From Bacillus sp. NTK074B (GTDB lineage: Bacteria > Bacillota > Bacilli > Bacillales > Bacillaceae_B): a stretch of 64,000 nt of DNA. Shown piece by piece: positions 34,154 through 46,558 of the stretch. Location: contig NZ_JAFKOH010000009.1 in the NCBI RefSeq assembly GCF_017303375.1, positions 62,001 to 126,000 on the forward strand, read 5' to 3'. A program made the translations under genes and the position numbers. How positions within the stretch are numbered: the first letter of the stretch is position 1; every line of letters starts with the position of its first letter. Under the pieces are notes generated by a model that worked only from the letters and a program-made list of their open reading frames with translations, was not told the origin of the DNA and did not search any database.

Positions 34154-35266
34154 TTATTTAATCTTAAGAGATTGGGGTTCATAATCCGGATCAAAACCTG
34201 TAATCACCTTGTCCAATTCCCTGCTTAAATCGAGTGGATAAGGAGTGTTCAGTTCCCTGCCACCCTCTTCAATGATCCGGATGACCGGCCGATCTGTCAC
34301 CCCTTTATTTTGGTCTGTGACAATCCCTTTCCGTCCATCATTCAGTTCCACGATCATGCCATTTGGATAGATCGCCACCGATGAGCGGAAGGCTTCAATT
34401 ACATGTGGATCGAATAGGGAGCCAGATCCCGCATACAATACCTCTAAAGCCTGATGGGGGAGCATCGCTTTCCTGTACACCCGATTTGAGGTCATGGCGT
34501 CAAACACATCAGCAACAGCAATGATCTTTGCAAATGGATGAATGTCTTCCCCCTTAATTCCCCGTGGATAACCGGAGCCGTCGAGCCTCTCATGATGCTG
34601 ATACGCACAGTGGGCGATGATCAGGGACACAGAATGAAGCTGCCTAAGTATTTCAAAGCCGTGCTCCGAATGCTTCTTGATTTCCAAGAATTCATCTTCT
34701 GTAAGTTTCCCCGGCTTTAGTAGGATTTCCTCCGGCACAAGCATCTTACCGATATCATGCAAAATCGCTCCCACCCCGAGCTGCTCCAGCTGCTTCTGTG
34801 ACAGCTTGAGTTCAAGACCGATGGACAGCGTATATAACGTTACATTAAATGAATGGTGAAAAATATAGGAGTCGTATGTAAACACGTCCGTCAAAATGGT
34901 GAGAAGGTCATGATTCGCCTTTACTTCTGACAGGACGACATTGATCACCTGCTTCAATTGCCTGGCGCTGTCTTCAGTCATCAGGACACCGGGTGATGCA
35001 TCCGATGCGCTTAATTGATTGAAGGCCTTCTCTATATCATTGACCGCCTGCTGTCTCACTTTACTCGAAACGGTCCCTTTCACATGGATTCCACTGGAAA
35101 GAGAGTCTTCAATATAGACATACTGAATACTAAGCTCTTGCAGCCTGAAAATCATGCGTTTTGTAATAGGAACATTATCATGAATCAAAGCTTGACCTCT
35201 CATATTATATACCGTTGTAGCTAGAACCATGCCGGGTTTTAAAGCCCGTGTTGATATAAGCCTCAT
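34154..35266 (-). CDS. HD-GYP domain phosphodiesterase
   Basis: 370-aa cytosolic protein. An N-terminal region of about 110 residues is of unknown type. The HD-GYP domain follows with H170-D171 (ILHDIGK), H199/H202, H219 and HHERLDGSGYP (224-234), the full set expected for an active metal-dependent cyclic-di-GMP phosphodiesterase. A C-terminal beta domain (about 290-365) is present. AGGAGAAT precedes the ATG. No GGDEF cyclase is nearby. It is absent from this place in B. subtilis. Confidence 0.92.
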   Translation of the reverse strand: MRLISTRALKPGMVLATTVYNMRGQALIHDNVPITKRMIFRLQELSIQYVYIEDSLSSGIHVKGTVSSKVRQQAVNDIEKAFNQLSASDASPGVLMTEDSARQLKQVINVVLSEVKANHDLLTILTDVFTYDSYIFHHSFNVTLYTLSIGLELKLSQKQLEQLGVGAILHDIGKMLVPEEILLKPGKLTEDEFLEIKKHSEHGFEILRQLHSVSLIIAHCAYQHHERLDGSGYPRGIKGEDIHPFAKIIAVADVFDAMTSNRVYRKAMLPHQALEVLYAGSGSLFDPHVIEAFRSSVAIYPNGMIVELNDGRKGIVTDQNKGVTDRPVIRIIEEGGRELNTPYPLDLSRELDKVITGFDPDYEPQSLKIK

Positions 35267-35479
35267 AGAATTCTCCTATGTAATTCTTTCATTTTTCGAC
35301 AAAATTTCCTAGTATCTCCATTATAAAGCATAAAAGTGATCTTGCAAGGTGTATTTCGTTAAATATTCATGAAAGAATATTGAAGAAAACAAGGGTTTTG
35401 AGTGGAGTTTTTTGGGGTGCTTGCATGGTAGAAGATTAGATTTCTTTTTTTAAAAAGGTTGTTTTCGTAAACATTGTTG

Positions 35480-35575
35480 CTTTTGGATGTAGCGAGTGGC
35501 GGTTGATTTCCGCTACAGGTGCTCGCTTTCCGCGGGGCGTGAGTTGAGCACCTTCCGCTCCAATCAACTAGACAG
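35480..35575. repeat. GC-rich dispersed element, copy R2
   Basis: GTTGATTTCCGC...AGGTGCTC pairs imperfectly with GAGCACCTTCCGCTCCAATCAAC around CGCTTTCCGCGGGGCG. It is a contracted member of the family seen at 9690, 35731 and 45340. Confidence 0.78.
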
Positions 35576-35730
35576 ACGAAAAGTATGACAATCACAAAAG
35601 AAATGTGGAGATTGCGTATGCCTGCCACTGCTTTTTCATTCGGTGCAGTGACTGATTTTATTTAATAGTCCGTTACTCTTTTTAAACGGATGGTCACAAA
35701 CTAATTTGCTAGTCACCTACTTACTACTTT

Positions 35731-35854
35731 AGAGGGTGAAGTGAACTGTGTAGACTCCTACGGAAAACGGGCGTGCCGAGACCCCGGAAGCGGTTTTTGC
35801 TGAGGAGGCTTGGCCGAACGTCCGTGGAAAGCGGGACTGTTCCCTTCACCCTCT
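35731..35854. repeat. GC-rich dispersed element, copy R3 (inverted)
   Basis: 15-base ends GAGGGTGAAGTGAAC (35732-35746) and GTTCCCTTCACCCTC (35839-35853) are inverted repeats with one mismatch. The interior has GTAGACTCCTACGG, GAGACCCCGG and TGAGGAGGCT, which on the other strand match copies R1 and R4. It looks like a small non-autonomous element. Confidence 0.8.
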
Positions 35855-35941
35855 TGCACCACAACTTAAATGACAGAGCATCGTAAATCTTAGTTGGTAT
35901 GCGAATAGCAACAATCTTTGCGAAAACAGCCTTTTAAAAAA

Positions 35942-36010
35942 ACGCAATTCCATTTGGTTTTGAAGCGAAAAATCAAAAAATGACGCAATTCCTCCGAGTT
36001 TCGACGCAAT
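35942..36010. repeat. GCGTCA repeats, second array (opposite strand)
   Basis: ACGCAA cores begin at 35942, 35983 and 36004, and a degenerate AGCGAA begins at 35964; spacing is 22, 19 and 21. AAAAATGACGCAATTCC is the reverse complement of the unit at 4501-4600. The rest of 35267-36179 has only R2, R3 and the yunC terminator. Confidence 0.8.
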
Positions 36011-36129
36011 AGTCAGGAGTAAAAGTCATGGAAGAAAAATAAATACGGTTTAAAATGCCGGAACAGTCCATTTTATATCCAAATGCCCTGTAAAAGTATT
36101 TTTATTTCTCGTAAATCTCCTCTCCCCTC

Positions 36130-36168
36130 ACAAAACAAAGACCAGATACTCCCTAATAAGCACTGGTC
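36130..36168 (-). terminator. Terminator of the yunFEDC operon
   Basis: Minus-strand stem GACCAG / CTGGTC with a 17-base loop, then TTTGTTTTG, 12 bases after yunC. Confidence 0.72.
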
Positions 36169-36179
36169 ATACTCAACGT

Positions 36180-36482
36180 TTATATCATCTTTAACAAGGC
36201 ATCCCTGCCAGCCATCCCTGTATGGATACCGAGATTCGCAGCTTCGTAGGTGATGGACTCAAGTGGCGCATCCAGTAGCTGATCAATGGTTTTCACACCG
36301 ACCGCTCTTCCAGCGATGATCTTCCTGTCCTTTAACTTCTCATTCAGCAGCGCAACATCAAGTGCCCCACACATAATATATCCTTTTTCACTCGTCACGA
36401 CGAGGAGATTCGTTTTCGGAAGTTCAACAGAAATGGCTGTAAAAGTATGTCCCCCAATGGTAATTGGAGATACATTCATCAT
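36180..36482 (-). CDS. yunC: YunC, DUF1805 protein
   Basis: 100-aa cytosolic protein of the DUF1805 (YunC) family, with GYIMCGALDVALLNEKL and RAVGVKTIDQLLDAPL as the core. Structures of this family show a small alpha/beta fold with a possible conserved cysteine site (C38 here). AAGGGAG precedes the tandem ATG. It is the last gene of the likely yunF-yunE-yunD-yunC operon. The function is unknown. Confidence 0.9.
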   Translation of the reverse strand: MMNVSPITIGGHTFTAISVELPKTNLLVVTSEKGYIMCGALDVALLNEKLKDRKIIAGRAVGVKTIDQLLDAPLESITYEAANLGIHTGMAGRDALLKMI

Positions 36483-36538
36483 ATTTCATCGCTCCCTTCA
36501 CTCATATGTATGTTATGAGTAAGAAAACGGTGACCTAT

Positions 36539-37891
36539 TTACTGTTTTAATTTCCACTCCAAAACGTCTCGCAAAAACTCCGGCATAAAGTACTTTTTCT
36601 CGAGCCTTTGAAGATCTGGAAAGAAGTGGCCGAAAGTGAACATATCAGGTAGCGCGAGTTTGTACATCCTTAAAGGCTCGATTGGGGAGTCCCCAATGAG
36701 GATTTCATGGTTATGAAAGTGAATATTGCAATAAACAAATGTCCCCATCACTTTTCCCCTGAACCCAAGGCCCTTCACCTCAAGATTCGGCCAATCCTCA
36801 TTGAGAGTCTGCTTAATGATTTCCTTCAGCTCAGACCCCTTCATCCGGATCAAACAGGGGTTGATGGGGTGGGGAAGGATGCGGTGCAGATCCTGCTTTG
36901 TGACCGCACCCTCATGAAGGCCACTCATGAGCAGACCTGCATTCAGGAATCCGCAATCTGCACCACACCATTCTACAAGTGCTGCACAGAGACGATACGG
37001 AAGGGGGGACGCGTGAAACCAATCGACTGGAAGAGGTGCTTTCAGCCGGGTAATTTCCTGCTCTAATAATCTTTCCCCCTTGCGGTTCCAGCTCAGAGTC
37101 TCCTCTTCTTCCCCATCCACTGACGGAAGTTCATGCTGTTTATAAAGCCGTGCCTTTTTTCCTGCGATTTGTTTTGTGACCGTATCCATTTCAATGGCCA
37201 TATGACCGACGTAGTGACCATATTTCCCGGCAGCACCCAGCATGGTTCCCTTAACCAATTTGCCCTCGGGTAATACATGGTGGGTATGGGCACCGAGGAT
37301 GACATCAATCTCAGGGAATTGCTCTCCAATCATTTCGTCATCCCTGATGCCTAAGTGAGAAAGGAGGATGATCATATCCACTTGGGGATGAAGTTCGTGA
37401 ACCAGTCTCTTCAGCTCCTCCAAGGGTGAGGTGACATTCCAGCCGAGAGCTTGGTAAAAGGGTTTGAAATAGGCCGTTAACCCAATGACACCCACCTTTC
37501 CTCCATTCCGGGACTCATAAATCCGGTGAGTATCTATCCAGTTCGGACGCTTGGATGACCGGTCTAACAGGTTCCCGACAATCACATCAAATTCAGCTTC
37601 TTTATATAGGTTGTTTAAATCATCATAATCCAGGGTGATTCCTTCGTTATTGCCGATCGTGACAGCATCGTACCCCACTTCATTCAATAACTCCACATTC
37701 CCGAGTCCCAGCGTCGCTTCACTTAAAGGGTGCCAGCGGTCAATGTGATCTCCGATATCGAATACATAAACCGTTTCTCCGTCTTTCTCATGCTGCTGTT
37801 TTCGCCGTTTGAGGAAATCCCTTATTCTCGGCCAATGTTCCAAGTGACTGTGAAGATCGTTCGTATGATAAATATGAATGGTTTCTCTCAT
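36539..37891 (-). CDS. yunD: YunD, metallophosphatase of the 5'-nucleotidase type
   Basis: 450-aa protein: N-terminal calcineurin-like phosphoesterase with HTNDLHSH (9-16), FDIGDH (about 44-49), GNNEG (80-84) and GAHTHH (about 205-210). The C-terminal 5'-nucleotidase substrate domain spans about 290-440. Most homologs have GNHE; N in place of H is, as I recall, usual for YunD. There is no signal peptide, so it acts in the cytosol, perhaps on UDP-sugars or cyclic nucleotides. TAGGAGTG precedes the ATG. Confidence 0.9.
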   Translation of the reverse strand: MRETIHIYHTNDLHSHLEHWPRIRDFLKRRKQQHEKDGETVYVFDIGDHIDRWHPLSEATLGLGNVELLNEVGYDAVTIGNNEGITLDYDDLNNLYKEAEFDVIVGNLLDRSSKRPNWIDTHRIYESRNGGKVGVIGLTAYFKPFYQALGWNVTSPLEELKRLVHELHPQVDMIILLSHLGIRDDEMIGEQFPEIDVILGAHTHHVLPEGKLVKGTMLGAAGKYGHYVGHMAIEMDTVTKQIAGKKARLYKQHELPSVDGEEEETLSWNRKGERLLEQEITRLKAPLPVDWFHASPLPYRLCAALVEWCGADCGFLNAGLLMSGLHEGAVTKQDLHRILPHPINPCLIRMKGSELKEIIKQTLNEDWPNLEVKGLGFRGKVMGTFVYCNIHFHNHEILIGDSPIEPLRMYKLALPDMFTFGHFFPDLQRLEKKYFMPEFLRDVLEWKLKQ

Positions 37892-37918
37892 AAATCGTTC
37901 ACTCCTATAGGAGGTATA

Positions 37919-38743
37919 TTATCCTGTCATTCCTTGATAAATCAATCGAATTCCAATTAAAATCAATATAATTCTCAGTACGCTCACCAATACTTTTGAT
38001 TCGAGCTTCGTATTGATAAAGGCCCCGATCTTTGCCCCGAACCAGGCTCCAGGGATGAGAGCCAGCGCGTACAGCCATTTCACATTCCCGAACAGGACAT
38101 GTGTGCCGGAACTTACGATTGCCGACAGAAAAATCATGAACATGGACGTTGCCACGGCCACATGAGGGGGGAATAAGAAGATCAGGATCATGGCAGGAAC
38201 CATCAATGAACCTCCTCCGATGCCGAATAAACCGGATGTAAATCCGACCACAAAGGCAATGGCTGCGCCCAATAAAGGAGGGTATCCGTAGCGGAAAGTC
38301 ATTCCGTTCGGATCGGTAAATTGCCGCTGGAAGGAAGCATTCCTGAATTTTTCAATGGGCTTCAATTTATTCCTCACCATCAGAATGACGGCAATCAATA
38401 TCATAAAAATTCCGAAATAAAGATTAAAGGTCTCCATATTCAATCCTTTATTCACCCAGGCACCGACAATCGAACCGGGTCCGCTCCCTGCAAAGAAAAT
38501 CAAACCGCTTTTATAATCGACGGTTTTATGCTTTAAGTAGGCAAGGGTGGACGATAATCCCGTAAAGATCATAATGACCAAAGATGTACCTACAGCCGTC
38601 TGAGGGTTCATGCCATCTATCAAGGTTGTATATGTACCAAAGTATATCAAGGCAGGTACAACGATCACACCACCGCCGAGTCCGACGAGGGAACCGATTG
38701 CCCCTGCTAAAAGCCCAATGGATAGAAGAACAATCCATTCCAT
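37919..38743 (-). CDS. yunE: TauE/SafE-family exporter (YunE)
   Basis: 274-aa, 8-helix membrane protein of the TauE/SafE family, often called sulfite or organosulfur exporters. Two repeats carry the signature glycine motifs LVGLGGGVIVVPAL (about 20-33) and LFGIGGGSLMVPAM (about 168-181). GACAGGAGATG precedes the ATG, and only 20 bases separate it from yunF, so they are likely co-transcribed. Substrate is inferred from the family only. Confidence 0.9.
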   Translation of the reverse strand: MEWIVLLSIGLLAGAIGSLVGLGGGVIVVPALIYFGTYTTLIDGMNPQTAVGTSLVIMIFTGLSSTLAYLKHKTVDYKSGLIFFAGSGPGSIVGAWVNKGLNMETFNLYFGIFMILIAVILMVRNKLKPIEKFRNASFQRQFTDPNGMTFRYGYPPLLGAAIAFVVGFTSGLFGIGGGSLMVPAMILIFLFPPHVAVATSMFMIFLSAIVSSGTHVLFGNVKWLYALALIPGAWFGAKIGAFINTKLESKVLVSVLRIILILIGIRLIYQGMTG

Positions 38744-38763
38744 CTATCTTTCATCTCCTGTCA

Positions 38764-39606
38764 TTAAAAAAGATCCAGCTGCTTCGGTGCAAGCCCGTCA
38801 TATTTAATGCCTAATAATTCTATCAGCTCTTTCGCATTTGCTGCGGCGTCTCCTCCAGAATTATTGTTGAATAAAATATATAAATCTTTCGAGTTCTCAT
38901 GGAAGTGATGAATGTAAGGAATCCATTCTTCCAGTTCCGCGCGATTGTATCGATAGAGATAGCGAACCTCACGCCAGTCTTTCCCATTCGGTTTATTCCA
39001 TCCGTACACATTCCTGCCGTGAAACCGAATGAGCGTAGCCTCTTTGTGAGTGGATTCGGGTACCATGGGGATTGATCCCTCTCCTGCCTGTGGTTCATCG
39101 CAAATACTGTGGATCCAGCCTTCTTTTTTCATGAAGGATAGGGTTTTTTCCCGATACTCTGGTCTGAACCAGCTTTGATGACGGAATTCTAGTGCAAGGG
39201 GGAAGTCCTTCAATTGCTCCCTGCAGTACCGGATATATGCAACATGCTCTTTTTTACAATCGTACCATGGTGGAAACTGAAGCAGGACCATGGCTAATTT
39301 ATCCGCATTCACATATGGCGCAAGGGAATCCTTGAATGCAAGGAACATTTCTTCCTTTGTTTCAAAGGGAATTTCTCCACGCTGATGCCCGGTGATTCCC
39401 TGGTAGGCTTTTACAATGAATTTAAAATTTTCCGGTGTTTCCCGCACCCATTTTTCACCATTACGAACAGGTTGAACAGCGTAAAACGCTGTGTCCACTT
39501 CTACGATGGGAAAGTGGGCTCCGTATTCTTTTAACTTATCACGTGGCGAGACATTCTCATAAAGGATATCATGATCTCCCCAACCTGTTACTCCTATGTA
39601 TATCAT
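38764..39606 (-). CDS. yunF: YunF, DUF72 protein
   Basis: 280-aa TIM-barrel-like protein of the DUF72/YecE family. GVTGWGDHD at the start, FYAVQ, FKFIVKAYQGITG, LALEFRHQSWF and RFHGRN are family motifs. The function of DUF72 is unknown. GCAGGTGA lies before the ATG pair; 39606 has the better 6-base spacing than 39612. First gene of the yunFEDC operon. Confidence 0.88.
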   Translation of the reverse strand: MIYIGVTGWGDHDILYENVSPRDKLKEYGAHFPIVEVDTAFYAVQPVRNGEKWVRETPENFKFIVKAYQGITGHQRGEIPFETKEEMFLAFKDSLAPYVNADKLAMVLLQFPPWYDCKKEHVAYIRYCREQLKDFPLALEFRHQSWFRPEYREKTLSFMKKEGWIHSICDEPQAGEGSIPMVPESTHKEATLIRFHGRNVYGWNKPNGKDWREVRYLYRYNRAELEEWIPYIHHFHENSKDLYILFNNNSGGDAAANAKELIELLGIKYDGLAPKQLDLF

Positions 39607-39962
39607 CCGCATTCACCTGCTTTATTATGAACATGTCCATTTTATCATAAGGGCAATGGAAATTCTTATGTTTAGATCGATTGAGGTCACACCGTGGTAT
39701 ATTCCTGCTGGTTAGTAATGAAATATAAAATGATTGTTGTGCAATCTAATATGAAAGTGAATTTAAATTCACTGTGAAAGCAGGCTGCCTGAAAGTATGG
39801 GAGAATGACGTACTTTCAAAATATTGATCCCCATATAAAATAATAGAATTAATCCCTCGTGTCGTGTTTTCTTTAGATTAGCCTTTACGAATGAGTCCAT
39901 GCCATTTTGAAAATGAAAAAACTCCCCTGATAATGATCCATCAAGGGAGTTTGTAAAGTATA
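39607..39962. other. Gap between sufB and yunF with an 18-bp palindrome
   Basis: AGTGAATTTAAATTCACT at 39756-39773 is a perfect palindrome. It is about 150 bases upstream of yunF. The suf terminator is at 39916-39953. No small ORF seen. Confidence 0.65.
39916..39953 (-). terminator. Terminator of the suf operon
   Basis: Minus-strand stem AAACTCCCTTGAT / ATCAGGGGAGTTT (one wobble), 8-base loop and six T, ten bases after sufB. Confidence 0.92.
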
Positions 39963-41360
39963 TTAACCGATTGAACCTTCCATTTCAAACTTGATCAGAC
40001 GGTTCATTTCAACTGCATATTCCATTGGAAGTTCTTTCGTGAATGGCTCGATGAAGCCCATTACGATCATTTCTGTTGCTTCTTCCTCTGAAATACCGCG
40101 ACTCATAAGATAGAATAATTGTTCTTCCGATACTTTCGAGACCTTCGCTTCGTGCTCCAATGAAATGTTATCGTTCAGAATTTCATTGTAAGGAATTGTA
40201 TCAGAAGTCGATTGGTTATCCATGATCAGCGTGTCACACTCGATGTTTGAGCGTGCGCCTTCCGCTTTACGGCCAAAGTGAACAATTCCACGATACGTCA
40301 CTTTCCCACCATGTTTTGAGATGGATTTAGAAACGATTGTAGAAGATGTATTTGGTGCCAGGTGAATCATTTTCGCTCCGGCATCCTGGTGCTGCCCTTT
40401 ACCTGCAAGTGCAATGGATAGCGTCATACCACGTGCGCCTTCACCCTTAAGGATGACCGCAGGATATTTCATCGTTAGTTTAGAACCGATGTTTCCATCC
40501 ACCCATTCCATCGTTGCGTTCGCTTCACATACAGCTCGCTTCGTAACCAGGTTGAACACGTTGTTCGCCCAGTTTTGGATGGTCGTATAACGGCAGTACG
40601 CATCTTTCTTGATGATGATTTCAACGACTGCAGAGTGAAGTGAATTCGTTGTATAAACCGGTGCTGTACAACCCTCTACATAGTGAACGCTCGCGCCTTC
40701 ATCAACGATGATCAACGTACGCTCGAACTGACCCATATTTTCAGAGTTAATACGGAAGTAAGCTTGAAGTGGAGTATCCACCTTTATCCCTTTAGGGACA
40801 TAGATGAAAGATCCACCGGACCATACTGCTGAATTCAAGGCAGCGAATTTATTATCCGTTGGAGGGATAACCTTCGCCCAATGCTCACGGAATAGCTCTT
40901 CATTTTCTTTAAGGGCGGAATCTGTATCTTTGAACACGATTCCCATGTCTTCAAGATCCGATTGCATGTTGTGGTATACAACCTCTGATTCATACTGTGC
41001 AGATACCCCTGCAAGATACTTTTGCTCAGCTTCGGGGATACCTAATTTATCAAACGTTTGCTTGATCTCTTCAGGTACTTCATCCCAGCTGCGCTCAGAT
41101 CTTTCAGATGGCTTTACATAGTAAGTGATTTCATCAAAGTTCAATTCCTGCATATCTCCGCCCCATTGAGGCATTGACATATTGTAAAAATGCTCAAGTG
41201 ATTTCAAACGGAAATCAAGCATCCATTGAGGTTCTTCTTTCATGCGGGAGATTTCTTCCACAATTTCACGGGTCAAACCACGTTTCGAGCGGAAAATGGA
41301 AACGTCTTTATCGCTGAATCCGTATTTATAATCCCCGATCTCAGGCGCTTTCTTAGCCAT
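39963..41360 (-). CDS. sufB: SufB, Fe-S cluster scaffold subunit
   Basis: 465-aa SUF scaffold subunit that forms the SufBC2D complex and holds nascent Fe-S clusters. It shows the beta-helix core with [12 protein letters not shown], and the C-terminal helix [26 protein letters not shown] with a Glu/His pair known to contact SufD. GGAGG lies before the ATG. Gene order sufC-sufD-sufS-sufU-sufB is the Bacillus order. It is the last gene before the terminator. Confidence 0.97.
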   Translation of the reverse strand: MAKKAPEIGDYKYGFSDKDVSIFRSKRGLTREIVEEISRMKEEPQWMLDFRLKSLEHFYNMSMPQWGGDMQELNFDEITYYVKPSERSERSWDEVPEEIKQTFDKLGIPEAEQKYLAGVSAQYESEVVYHNMQSDLEDMGIVFKDTDSALKENEELFREHWAKVIPPTDNKFAALNSAVWSGGSFIYVPKGIKVDTPLQAYFRINSENMGQFERTLIIVDEGASVHYVEGCTAPVYTTNSLHSAVVEIIIKKDAYCRYTTIQNWANNVFNLVTKRAVCEANATMEWVDGNIGSKLTMKYPAVILKGEGARGMTLSIALAGKGQHQDAGAKMIHLAPNTSSTIVSKSISKHGGKVTYRGIVHFGRKAEGARSNIECDTLIMDNQSTSDTIPYNEILNDNISLEHEAKVSKVSEEQLFYLMSRGISEEEATEMIVMGFIEPFTKELPMEYAVEMNRLIKFEMEGSIG

Positions 41361-41399
41361 GTTGATTCCTCCATTCTTTGGTAGTGACGAGGGAGAGCA

Positions 41400-44369
<2,970 letters not shown>

Positions 44370-44386
44370 TTTCATCCCCCTAACAC

Positions 44387-45172
44387 TTACGCTTCTTGGC
44401 CGACAGTTTCGTCTTTGATTCCTAACTCTTCTTTAATCCAGTCATATCCTTCTGCTTCAAGGCGTTGAGCTAATTCTTCCCCGCCAGATTTCACAATGCG
44501 TCCTTGCATCATTACGTGAACATGATCAGGAGTGATGTAGTTAAGAAGACGCTGATAGTGAGTGATGATCAGGCAACCGAAATCTTCCCCACGCATCTTG
44601 TTGATTCCTTTGGAAACAACTTTAAGAGCATCGATATCTAGACCTGAATCAATTTCGTCAAGGATAGCGATCTTAGGTTGGATCATCATGAGTTGAAGGA
44701 TTTCGTTACGTTTCTTCTCTCCGCCTGAGAATCCTTCGTTCAGGTAACGTTGAGCCATGTCCGGATCCATCTCAAGGTATTCCATTTCGGAATCCATTTT
44801 ACGGATGAACTTCATAAGTGAAATTTCTTCGCCCTCTTCACGACGGCTGTTGATGGCTGAACGTAAGAAGTCCGCGTTCGTTACGCCACTGATTTCACTT
44901 GGGTATTGCATTGCAAGGAATAGACCTACACGAGCGCGCTCATCCACTGCCATTTCAAGGACATCTTCACCGTCGAACGTGATGCTTCCTTTTGTCACTT
45001 CATACTTCGGATGACCCATGATCGCAGAAGATAAAGTTGATTTACCTGTACCATTTGGTCCCATTACTGCGTGGATTTCTCCACCTTTAATTTCAAGGTT
45101 AACCCCTTTCAGGATTTCCTTTCCTTCAATCTCTACATGAAGATCTTTAATTGTTAAAGTAGAACCTGCCAT
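44387..45172 (-). CDS. sufC: SufC, ABC-type ATPase of Fe-S assembly
   Basis: 261-aa ATPase that drives conformational change of SufBD. Walker A GPNGTGKS (38-45), signature GFSGGEKKR, Walker B and D-loop ILDEIDSGLD, and the switch His in LIITHYQRL are present. GGAGG precedes the ATG. First gene of the operon. Confidence 0.97.
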   Translation of the reverse strand: MAGSTLTIKDLHVEIEGKEILKGVNLEIKGGEIHAVMGPNGTGKSTLSSAIMGHPKYEVTKGSITFDGEDVLEMAVDERARVGLFLAMQYPSEISGVTNADFLRSAINSRREEGEEISLMKFIRKMDSEMEYLEMDPDMAQRYLNEGFSGGEKKRNEILQLMMIQPKIAILDEIDSGLDIDALKVVSKGINKMRGEDFGCLIITHYQRLLNYITPDHVHVMMQGRIVKSGGEELAQRLEAEGYDWIKEELGIKDETVGQEA

Positions 45173-45218
45173 GTGTATTTACCTCCGTGACTTTATAATG
45201 AATTTAAGAATACAATTC

Positions 45219-45250
45219 TTTAATCATTCTCAATTTATTCTCATTACAAT
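45219..45250 (-). promoter_or_regulatory. Possible Fur-like sites before sufC
   Basis: Minus strand has two TGAGAAT half-sites 12 bases apart, in an AT-rich leader, with TGATT next to the second. The Fur consensus is TGATAAT-N-ATTATCA. The match is partial. Confidence 0.3.
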
Positions 45251-45339
45251 CTTATAACAAATAAAAGCTATTATCAACTTTTTCAAGTTGTCAGTTCATG
45301 TTAATCGAACAACAGAATCCCTATCTATTGTTGTCCTAA

Positions 45340-45500
45340 ACCGGTGGGAAAATGTAGGATGTCGAAAGATAGCGAGCGTTTTGATTTCCGTGTGCCCGTC
45401 TTCCGCTCGCGGTCAATCTCCTCGGGGCCTTGAGCTGCAGGGTCCCGCCAGTCAAGCATTTTCCGACGGAGTCGAGCACCTGGAGCTTCAATCCTAAAAT
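45340..45500. repeat. GC-rich dispersed element, copy R4 (degenerate)
   Basis: GGAAAATG...CATTTTCC ends enclose TCTTCCGCTCGCGG, TCTCCTCGGGGCCTTGAG and CCGACGGAGTCGAGCACCT. These align in order with R1. It sits between sufC and a short gene at 45610. Confidence 0.7.
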
Positions 45501-45560
45501 ATATTTCTCCATGAACGGAATCGATCTAACTACATTTTCATATTCCAGTAATCGATAAAC

Positions 45561-45596
45561 AACAAAAAACCAGTGCATCCTCTACACTGGTTTCCT
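45561..45596 (-). terminator. Terminator after the 58-codon gene
   Basis: Minus-strand stem AAACCAGTG / CACTGGTTT, 9-base loop and T run. It lies 14 bases after the stop at 45610, which supports that gene. Confidence 0.85.
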
Positions 45597-45609
45597 GTTT
45601 TCTTCCTTA

Positions 45610-45786
45610 TTATATATTAGCGTGCACTCTTCGATCAAGTGCCGCAAGCATTCTTCTGCTTTCCTTGTATTCCCGCTCTCTCTTCTGCTCTACTTGCATC
45701 CTGACATCATGCTTTCGTTTGTACACTTCATAACCAATCCCATGGGCTCCATGCATAGCCTTTTCCATTTCACTTGTGTACGACAT
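45610..45786 (-). CDS. Hypothetical 58-residue charged protein
   Basis: ATG to TAA frame of 58 codons reads MSYTSEMEKAMHGAHGIGYE, followed by a Lys/Arg/Glu-rich helix (about 23-55) and RRVHANI. The last half looks like a coiled coil. A terminator follows at once, but the only binding site is a weak TTGAGAG. I do not recognise the family. It could be a real small gene between yurZ and sufC, or a chance ORF. Confidence 0.55.
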   Translation of the reverse strand: MSYTSEMEKAMHGAHGIGYEVYKRKHDVRMQVEQKREREYKESRRMLAALDRRVHANI

Positions 45787-46099
45787 ACTCTCAAGAGAGT
45801 CGATAATGAATCATTCCTTTCAGGTTTTTAATTACTTTACAACTATACTACCCCCTCGTTCACAAGACAAAACCGGTATTTCATCATTTTTTCACAAAAA
45901 TGACCCTCACAATCTTTCCCGGGGGTTACTCTTAAGTTTTCACAAAATTCCGCCACTATACTGCCAATTAATAGCTTATCAACGGAAATTTATTAATTGC
46001 TATGTATATTTATTAGGTCCTACCACCTTATTCACATTGGTTGGATACAATACTGCATCTCAATATAAAAAAGAGAAGGATTTCTCCCTCTCCATTAGA
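45787..46099. other. AT-rich gap, yurZ terminator only
   Basis: 313 bases holding only the yurZ terminator near 46069-46096 and, presumably, the promoter of the 58-codon gene. No other structure seen. Confidence 0.6.
46069..46096 (-). terminator. Terminator of yurZ
   Basis: Minus-strand stem GAGAGGGA / TCCTTCTC (one wobble), 4-base loop, six T. Confidence 0.8.
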
Positions 46100-46465
46100 T
46101 TATTGCTTTAATTGATTCAAGTCTTGAATCGATTGCTGAACCAGTGTCACTGCCTGGCTCATGACGGCTCCTCCACCGAACGCAGCTGTTACACCGATGG
46201 CTTCGAGGATTTCTTCTTCCGAGCACCCTTGATCAAGACAACCTTTCGTATGGTAGATGATGCAGTATTCGTCCTGTGAGTAAAGGCTGATTCCCAGGGC
46301 AATCAATTGCTTTTCTTTTTTTGAAAGTAACCCTTCTCTGAAGCAATGCTCGGTAAATGTATTATACTGCTCTGCAAGTTCAGGCATTTTCTCTGTGAAA
46401 ATTCCAAGTCCCATTTTATAATCATGAAGGGCCGCTTCTGTTGTATTTCTGGGTTCCATCTGCAT
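46100..46465 (-). CDS. yurZ: YurZ, AhpD/CMD-family protein
   Basis: 121-aa carboxymuconolactone-decarboxylase-like protein. The AhpD-type motif is EYCIIYHTKGCLDQG, with CX3HX3C instead of CXXC plus His. It probably has peroxidase or disulfide reductase activity. Possible starts at ATG 46465 (GGAG with 9-base spacing) or 46480; the former is chosen. It is separate from the downstream small gene. Confidence 0.85.
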   Translation of the reverse strand: MQMEPRNTTEAALHDYKMGLGIFTEKMPELAEQYNTFTEHCFREGLLSKKEKQLIALGISLYSQDEYCIIYHTKGCLDQGCSEEEILEAIGVTAAFGGGAVMSQAVTLVQQSIQDLNQLKQ

Positions 46466-46558
46466 TTCATTCAACTCCATTTCAAAATAGATTCATCGGA
46501 AATAGTATGAGCCAATTAGGAAATGATTATGTTATAAAATTTCGGGGAAAAGCCAGAC

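Noticed and set aside
36130-36168. Inverted repeat as an operator before another gene
   Set aside because: Its position right after yunC and its T-rich tail on that strand fit a terminator better.
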